From assembly GCA_038503075.1 (NCBI GenBank), contig JBCAML010000006.1, positions 1,736,001 to 1,800,000 of the forward strand: DNA of 64,000 bases, in the 5' to 3' direction. The stretch comes from Gyromitra esculenta (taxonomy: Eukaryota > Ascomycota > Pezizomycetes > Pezizales > Discinaceae). This document shows, one piece after another, positions 57,723 through 64,000 of the stretch; position 1 is the first letter of the stretch, and every line of letters begins with the position of its first letter. Below the pieces are notes generated by a model. The model was not told where the DNA came from. It did no database searches and saw nothing but the letters and a program-made list of their open reading frames with translations. The translations under genes were made by a program, and so were the position numbers.

Positions 57723-60700
57723 GCGGCGTCGCTGAGGATCTAGGCCGCATAGTGGGTGGCGCCATGGAATCAAAAAAGTTATTGGATAGCAAAGCAATCT
57801 CATTGCGGAGTTCGAAAGCGGAGTATGGGAGGATGATCATGTTGTAGGAATAGTTTATTGTGTTTATAGTATCTGGGAATAAATGACGAATTAACGAAGC
57901 ATCGGCAGAGAGAGGGCTTCAGTATAACTAGGACTGCGATCCTTTGATGGGATTGAGCTGGGTGAGGTGTAATCCGAGATAAAGTGTTTGGTAGGGCTTC
58001 TATATCCTTTGCAATCTTAAGCCTCTTCTACAGTAGGTTAAGCTCGATTAGAGGTACTTCCCAAGTCTGTTTTTGTTCATCATTGTATGTCACTCGTAAG
58101 ACTTATCAGTTTGTCTAACTACATGTAGATGTCGTAATCTCTCGCTGGTATTTCATCTACTCGGGTCAGGGCTGAAGTATTGGGACACCCCGAAAAAGGA
58201 GAACAACGCTGTGACGTAGCGAAATATTGCGAAATACAGTAGAACACGGTGATAGCAGCAAAGAAATACTATGACCGTTCAGATCCGTGACACCTCGGTA
58301 AGTCCCAGTATCTCAGCCCTAACCCGAATATGTTGATACATGTAGTATCTCTATTAGGCTGTTAAACAACCAACATAGAGCATAGCACACAAAGTATGTA
58401 TTTAATCAACAGAGGCTAATTACAGATGGATCTGAAAATAATTGAGATATCAGGGTTTGAACATATCATCAACCTTTCTACATTAAGCACGCACGCACGC
58501 ACACGCTATCACAACCCTTGTCGCAATCTTTATGCAAGCTGCTTCTTACCGAATTCCCAGGTGCTGAACCGGTCCTGCTTAGGGGGGTCAGTTCCCTTCA
58601 TACTCCCGACATCACGCGTAGGCGGCTCTGAAACACGTGATGCAATAGTCGACGGATCTATCTCGAGGATGATCAACAGTTTCGTCGATGGCTAGAGACA
58701 CAATGTCGTAGCTCTCGAGGATAGTGCATTTATCGGTAGTGTTCCTGCAGCCAACGCAAGCGGGCTGATACTCCTCTCGTAGTACGTTCTGTAGGAGAAT
58801 AAAAGGCGGGCCCGTACCTAAGTAATATATTCAAGCTATCCCGCAATGCCAACAAGCTGTGCCACAGCAGCAGCTCATTTTCGTCCATCCCGTCTACAAC
58901 GTACAACATTACGTCATCCTCCGCTTTGAAAACGACGATCCGATCGTTATAGATGATTATGCTGCTGTTGGTTTTTGTTATTTTTTTTTTCTACGAGACC
59001 CTGCTCTTTGGTTGCTCTTTGGTTGTAGGGTAGGGGTTTAGGGTCGATGTATCTGCGTATGGCGGGTGATAGTACTTTGCCAATACGTGTGATCCATCGT
59101 TGGGCTGCAGGATCAGAATCGCATTTACCTAGGCGGCTGGTGGTTAGCTCGTGAAAGCATTGGTGAGGTAAGTGGGGAGTGTCGAAAGGTTGGGGGCCAT
59201 TGTGGTGAGAGCTGTTGGGGTTGGTGGTTAGAAGTTGGTGGTTGCAAAGTCGCGAACCTGTTCCGATCCAGCGGAAGATGACCCTGAGGACCACAACCCC
59301 AAGGCATACCGGTTGTTAGACATATAGAATAACTTCAAGCTTATACCGGATATCGCTCAGGGGACTTCTAGCGGGTAGTCAAAATTTACATATATCTTTA
59401 TCTAACACCTATTAGAGAGCTCCAAAGCCAAGACTGAGGAGCTTCTGGGTGGGGTATTCACTTGTACTAAAGCCTAAGTGTACCTTATGCAATTCCCTAT
59501 AGCTCCCTGCCAGCGCAATTGAATGATTCTCCCTTGATTCCACATCTTGTTTTTGGCTAAGGAAACCGTGAATGGACAGTACCCAAACTTCTCTGAAACC
59601 AACACCTATCTATGGAGGCGAAGAAGCAAATCCCAATCCCACAGAAAAGCAAAAGCCTTGCCTAAATTGGCACCTGCGGATCCTGTTTTGCGAGCAACGG
59701 GTTAAGGTAAAGCTGGCACATTTTGAAGGACCCTGGCCAGGCTCTGAAAACTAGGGCGTTGTTGAATACACCCTTTTGATCAATTTTTTACCGACTGACT
59801 GAGCAGTAGTAGAAACTTCGTGTTATGCATGTGTCCCGGGCTAGACACATTTCGTTCAAATTCGGGCTGCGTTAAAGACTCAGCCAACATCGCCCGGGGA
59901 ATTTATCATTGGCTCCTTTGGGCGCTAGTCCCTTTATACCCATGCTCGCGGGCTAGGCACACAGGCTCTTCTCTTCCTTCCTCTCTTTCCTTCTCTCCAT
60001 CTCTCTCCATCTCTGTCCTCTCTCACTTCCGCTCACACACCACACCTCACCCGTACCTCCCTTTAACAACTTCGAAAGACTACATGCATCTCCCTAGAAC
60101 TACAGGAGTCGCGCCTTCCTCAAACGCAACGAAGGCTGCGTTGATCACAAGGTATCACTCGTCTGCTATTGCTGAGACAGCTGAAAACCACCTGATGGGA
60201 CTGCTAGGCTCCATGGATAAAAAGTATTCCGCGGGATAATAATCCCCACGCGGCTAACGGAATCCGCACTACATCTCCCTTCTAACTAGTGATCGACTTA
60301 GCTCTTTGGATCTTCCCATTCGCTCTCTATACCTAGCTGCCATCCACTCTTCCTCCACAAACAATATCAATAACATGCTTTAATCGCTTCCTGCATCGCT
60401 CAAGCAGCAAATCCGCAATCAACATTACTTCACCCCTCCGCTCTACCCTCCTCCCACAAGAATATAAGAGGGAACAAAAGGGGGATGGGGCGAGACGGAA
60501 GGAAAGAGATGATAATCTATACACAAAATTCAAGCAAATAAAATAAACTATTGGTACATAAACCCCTACGAGTTCGTATATACCCCCAACCCGAAAAGCA
60601 AAAAGAGGTTGAAGAGAAGAGACGCATCTCATCCATCAAGAACATGACGCCGGTATAGAATAACAGCATTTTAAAAGGAGAAAAAAGAAAAAAGCACCAG

Positions 60701-60850
60701 ACATCACCTCCCAACGGACCGAAATAGCGCCACCGTGGATTAAGTCATAATTACTACCAAGCCAGCCCAGTTACTCCAAATTTATACATCATCCACATCC
60801 TCATCAGCCGTCCTCTTCATTTCTTAGCATCATTAATCTTCCGAGCCTTA
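57723..60850. other. Gene-poor region, F-box gene to BEM46
   Basis: 3.1 kb with a 167-bp inverted-repeat element (58161-58327) flanked closely by two TACATGTA copies (58130-58137 and 58337-58344). A telomere-like but irregular run (TAGGGTAGGGGTTTAGGG) lies near 59024-59042. Open frames at 58947-59294 (minus) and 59820-60239 (plus) have low-complexity or random character. No gene is supported. Confidence 0.55.
58161..58327. mobile_element. 167-bp MITE-like element, pogo/Fot1-like ends
   Basis: The arms 58161-58186 and 58302-58327 (26 bp each) pair at 22 of 26 positions; all four mismatches are transitions. The left arm contains AGTATTGGGACACCCCG, which resembles the terminal repeat style of pogo/Fot1 (Tc1-mariner) elements. 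The 115-bp centre is non-coding. The superfamily call is by resemblance only. Confidence 0.75.
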
Positions 60851-62133
60851 TTATGTCATAAGCTTTCCGTTTGGTAGAGCGCCCCTAATAAACTCGTCAA
60901 TATATTCGAAATAGTTATCCTCCGCACATGTATCGTTGTGCGTCCCGTTCGGCAGCTCCCTCCACACCTTCGACTTGCTCTTGCAGACAGTGTAGAGTGT
61001 TTTCATATGACTCGGTCTGAAACATCTATTAGCCTTCATCTGCTCCCATCCATCACACAACACTTACGGAACCAGTTCATCCTTCAACCCGCTCAAAAAT
61101 AGCACTGGCAGCTCCACAATCCCCGGTAACGTTTTCTCACTCGGCCAGATCTGATGACACAATTTCGCCAGATAGCGCGCAGGTGGGAATACTGTCGGGA
61201 TCAACGTGCGGATACTGCGGAAAGTATTTTCGAGAACCAAGCCTTGGATTTTATCCTGATTGCGCGCTGCCAACTGAATCGCGAGCGCACCGCCAAGAGA
61301 TTGGCCATAGACGAAAATCCTCGTATTGCGTGTGGATTCGTTTTTAAGAAGATAGGCGAGTGCAGTTTCGGCATCGATCATGAGACCCTTTTCAGAAGGG
61401 CGACCAGTCGAGAGACCGTAGCTTGAGATGCGAATATTAGTATTAAGCACAAGGCGCAGATGAAGGACGTGCGAGGGAGATATCCGGGCCCACGGGTGGG
61501 CCCAGTTGGGGGGGGGACAAACCCACGATAGGAAAGGATGAAGACGTTGCATCCCATTTGCTCGGAAAAAACTCGGGCGATAGGGAGCCGATGGCCCTAG
61601 ATATCTGAACGTCAGCCTTATCCTTTGGACACGCCAAAACAGAGAAGGCATACGATATTGCCAGCATTCCCGTGCATGAAAAGCACCTGTTAGGATCGCC
61701 ACAGTTAGTAAGCGCTGATGGGATGGGTATGGGCAGGAGCCGCACGGTAGCCCCAGTCTGAGGCCTCCTAGATGTGCGCAGTAGATAACTACTCAACGTC
61801 TCGCCATCTGGTGTCCGTAGCTTCACCGTTTCCCAGTCATCAATCCCGAATTCATCGGGCGTCGGCACAACCGTTCGAGCGCCAGGGGGCAGGGAGCGCG
61901 GATAGATTAGTTCCCTGGTGACAGATCTCCGTTAGTTTCCCCCCTTCCTTCCTTTCTCTCACCGCCTTAAACTTCCTGAGGCGCGCATAGAGATATATGA
62001 CGTACGATTGTTTGAAATACAGCAGCGCCGACAATAAGACAGCTAGCCCAGTGGAAGCCACGACTGCACCTTTCAGATACTTGTAGAGGGAGCCTATGTA
62101 AGTTACGAATTCAGAGAGCGGCTGAAGCGACAT
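60851..62133 (-). CDS. bem46: Alpha/beta hydrolase of the BEM46/ABHD13 family
   Basis: Membrane-anchored serine hydrolases of this family are linked to cell polarity in fungi; their substrate is unknown. Six exons (62006-62133, 61746-61914, 61654-61686, 61523-61596, 61068-61421, 60851-61016) close to 307 residues. Exon 3 encodes only VLFMHGNAGNI, including the oxyanion-loop HGNAG. A single N-terminal membrane segment is visible (KGAVVASTGLAVLLSALLYF), followed by SELIYPRSLPPGARTVV. The fold landmarks are GCNVFILSYRGYGLSTGRPS, the nucleophile elbow GQSLGG (Ser), SGLKDELVP (Asp) and PNGTHND (His), so the catalytic triad is complete. The branch motif CTTACTAAC sits just before exon 3. A perfect 22-bp palindrome lies about 246 bp upstream of the start codon. 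Hand splicing is fixed at every junction by conserved sequence. Confidence 0.95.
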
Positions 62134-62378
62134 GGAGAAAGGAAGGAAAAGAGGAAAAGGGAGGTGGGAAGGTGGGAGAGAGGTCTAGACGTGGAGGATG
62201 GACATAGAACGGATTGCTATGTATCTTTTTGTTTGTAAGGGATACCAAAAGCGTACACGGGGGTGGGCAACAGTTGTTGTTGAGAATTACCACGACTTTC
62301 TTAGCGAGGAATTCAAGTTCTGTAAGGGTGACACGGGACAGCAGCTGTGGTGAAAGGGAGAGCCGCGTTGTTAGACAA

Positions 62379-62400
62379 AGGCGAGTCACGTGACTCGCCT
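62379..62400. promoter_or_regulatory. Perfect 22-bp palindrome with TCACGTGA core
   Basis: The half-site AGGCGAGTCAC is followed directly by its exact reverse complement, giving 11 perfect base pairs with no spacer. The centre is TCACGTGA, the type of E-box bound by bHLH or bHLH-zip dimers (Cbf1/Pho4-like). It lies about 246 bp upstream of the BEM46 start codon, in its probable promoter. Confidence 0.75.
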
Positions 62401-62838
62401 GGCAGATACTTGGTAAGGCGGGTGCAAAACGGGCCGCCATGCGCACAGATCTAGGCAGTTTGGCCATTGCATACAGCAAACAAGCATGCTTACGGCGGAG
62501 ATTTGGGCAAGAATGTCGTGGAAAAAGGTAAACGTGATATTGGGCTGATGCAGGCACGGGCATATGTGTCGCTCGTGAGAAAGTCTGACGGAGCAGTGCG
62601 GAGACTAGATCGCGCGGGTTTGGTGAGAATTTACAGCTACGCGCCAGGCAGGAGATAGCAGGTACACCGCTAATCAAATGCCACGAATCGGTGTGCCGAG
62701 TGATATTGTGTGACTGATTGCTGCATAGCCAGCAACTCTGATCCTAGCTAAAGCCTTCCAGGGCGAGTAGATACCTTCGACCTCCTTAACACTCAGACCC
62801 GAGCAGCGGAGTAGGATAGTACGTGTGTAGCAAACCTC

Positions 62839-62971
62839 CTCGGGGCAGGCACAGAGAACCCGAGAGCGCAGACAGAAGCTGGCCAACAAACCCGATGAGG
62901 TGGTTAGGGAGAGCAAATCAAAAAACCATACCAGCAAAAGACGTTTTCGGGTTCCCCATGCCTGCCCCGAG
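62839..62971. mobile_element. 133-bp MITE-like element, copy B
   Basis: The arms 62839-62867 and 62943-62971 (29 bp each) pair at 24 of 29 positions; all five differences are transitions. One adjacent pair reads CA in one arm and TG in the other, the expected outcome of independent CpG decay. The right end is related to copy A at 25222-25352 (about 35 of 43 positions). Non-coding. Confidence 0.82.
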
Positions 62972-63635
62972 TACAAGTCAGGCCAAACCATTGATTGAGA
63001 CGGCGATAAGACGGCCAGCGATCGTCTGCGCATTTTTCGCACCCCAGATCGAGAGATAGAGATGTGGTGGTTTGGGTTTCCAACACGATGTGTGGCGAAG
63101 CCAGCCTCCCCCCCTTCCGAGTTTGCAAATGACCTGGGACCCCAACTCCGCGACCCATGCTTCCCAGAACGTCATGGTTAAATTTAAAGTACATGTAGGT
63201 AGAATTGATACATTCTGCCCCACACGTCTTTCTTCTACTAGTGGCCAGCAAACCCCCAAAAGTGCGCACAACATGTGAGCGCTAGTGAGAGTCAACGCCT
63301 TGGTTCCACAGTGCGCACTGTTACTTTATGATAAATTAAACCAACATACCAGGCATTCCAATTGCACAGCCTTTTCCCTCCTGTCGTTACTCTTTCTGCA
63401 TAAACCTTCAACTACAATAACTGTTCCACAAAGCTTTTCGCTAGATCACGACAATTGTCGTCACCGGTAATAATATAATCCGACTCTCGGAATTCTGAGA
63501 CCTAGCTTAACAAACCAAGTGCATGAACAAATGTGTGTCTAATTCCCCAAAGTGGCTCGGAATTATTAAACTGACTATTTTGACTCTTGAGATCCAAAAA
63601 CAAAAGCTTTTAAATCGTGATCTTTAAAACCATCA

Positions 63636-64000
63636 ATGTCATTCCCGTTCAAAATTCCTAACGAAATTCTCGACCTCGTGACCTCCGGCCTCTCTCCTGA
63701 AGACCATTTCTCTCTCGTCCAGACAAACACCTCCTTAGCTTTCCGCGCAGTGCGTTCGGCCATCGCGCTCCGTTACAGTTCTGCCATCCCCCTTGATCGT
63801 ACCGTTCAAGAAACCCCCAACAACGGTCTCTCTCGGAGTGTTTTGGCCCTCTGCGACAAACCTTCCAATGCCTGCAGCCAAACAACCCGAGAGAGCCCCA
63901 GCAGTGACTCTTCTACTATGGAGCTCTGTTATAGCAATCGTACGCTCCTCCATCACGCAGTCGAGAACTCTGGCGATGATCCTGCTACGATCCAATATCT
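63636..64000 (+). CDS. F-box/ankyrin protein, N-terminal part, cut by window end
   Basis: An open frame starts at the ATG at 63636 and runs off the window after 121 codons. The N-terminus is F-box-like (FKIPNEILDLVTSGLSPEDH, then FSLVQTNTSLAFRAVRSAIA). A Ser/Thr-rich linker follows, then the start of what looks like an ankyrin repeat (NRTLLHHAVENSGDDPATIQY). This combination is common and often multicopy in Pezizomycotina. The protein would be an SCF substrate receptor by domain content. It is not the same type as the LEWWK-repeat protein at 18566. Its 3' end and intron content cannot be seen. Confidence 0.78.
   Translation, partial: MSFPFKIPNEILDLVTSGLSPEDHFSLVQTNTSLAFRAVRSAIALRYSSAIPLDRTVQETPNNGLSRSVLALCDKPSNACSQTTRESPSSDSSTMELCYSNRTLLHHAVENSGDDPATIQY

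Larger units (their letters stand above)
62134..63635. other. Divergent intergenic region, BEM46 / right-end F-box gene
   Basis: 1.5 kb holding the 22-bp palindrome (62379-62400), a MITE-like element (62839-62971) and one TACATGTA (63190-63197). A minus-strand open frame at 62111-62677 overlaps the BEM46 start in another frame and is rejected as a gene. Confidence 0.6.

Noticed and set aside
59024..59042. Interstitial telomere-like repeat TAGGGTAGGGGTTTAGGG
   Set aside because: Only three irregular units, within the expectation for chance; neighbouring DNA is not subtelomeric in character.
60585..60600. Third copy of the 25.2/62.8-kb MITE family (AACCCGAAAA)
   Set aside because: Only ten bases match; no partner arm or ATGCCTG end nearby.
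62111..62677. 188-residue minus-strand frame over the BEM46 start
   Set aside because: It overlaps the verified BEM46 first exon in another frame and contains the palindrome region; it has no domain and an erratic composition.

Overview
The window is nuclear DNA of a filamentous ascomycete (Pezizomycotina). The evidence is a velvet-family regulator (VelB), a DUF3602 protein, fungal F-box proteins, a Tad1-like LINE, and genes split by many short introns with GT(A/G)-type donors and CTAAC/CTGAC branch motifs. Intron density is high for this group: MSH4 fits 17 exons, VMA2 8, SEC15 7-8 and BEM46 6. That, together with CpG-centred transition decay of the small transposons, leans towards an early-diverging lineage such as Pezizomycetes. 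This is an inference, not a proof. No tRNA, rRNA, CRISPR array or secondary-metabolite cluster was seen.

Layout. 1-6.9 kb: NUP159, an FG nucleoporin of the cytoplasmic pore filaments (minus strand). 6.9-18.5 kb: a gene-poor stretch holding a structurally complete but dead LINE (8771-13936) with an 18-bp target-site duplication, a small terminal-inverted-repeat element (16562-16758), GC-rich hairpins and two microsatellites. 18.5-21.6 kb: a single-exon F-box/ankyrin-like repeat protein and the NAD-synthesis enzyme NMNAT, transcribed towards each other. 24.3-24.8 kb: a small DUF3602 protein. 28.6-30.0 kb: velB. 31.3-36.5 kb: YJU2 (splicing) and MSH4 (meiotic crossover), divergent over 309 bp. 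38.7-44.2 kb: HEL2 (ribosome quality control) and VMA2 (V-ATPase subunit B), divergent. 44.8-47.6 kb: SEC15 (exocyst), then an unrecognised coiled-coil protein at 48.4-49.2 kb. 53.0-54.3 kb: PEX10 (peroxisome import). 56.2-57.7 kb: a fungal F-box protein. 60.9-62.1 kb: a BEM46/ABHD13-type hydrolase. 63.6-64.0 kb: the start of an F-box/ankyrin gene cut by the window end.

The genes are mostly conserved housekeeping genes with unrelated jobs; apart from divergent pairs there is no sign of a functional cluster. The unusual signals are in the non-coding DNA: about ten-fold excess of the palindrome TACATGTA (11 copies, all outside genes), three kinds of short inverted-repeat element whose arms differ almost only by transitions (two of the elements are copies of one family), a perfect 22-bp palindrome with a TCACGTGA core upstream of BEM46, and two GC-AG introns with the same donor GCAAGA. 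Gene models were spliced by hand, with reading-frame closure and conserved residues as the checks. No expression or database evidence was available.
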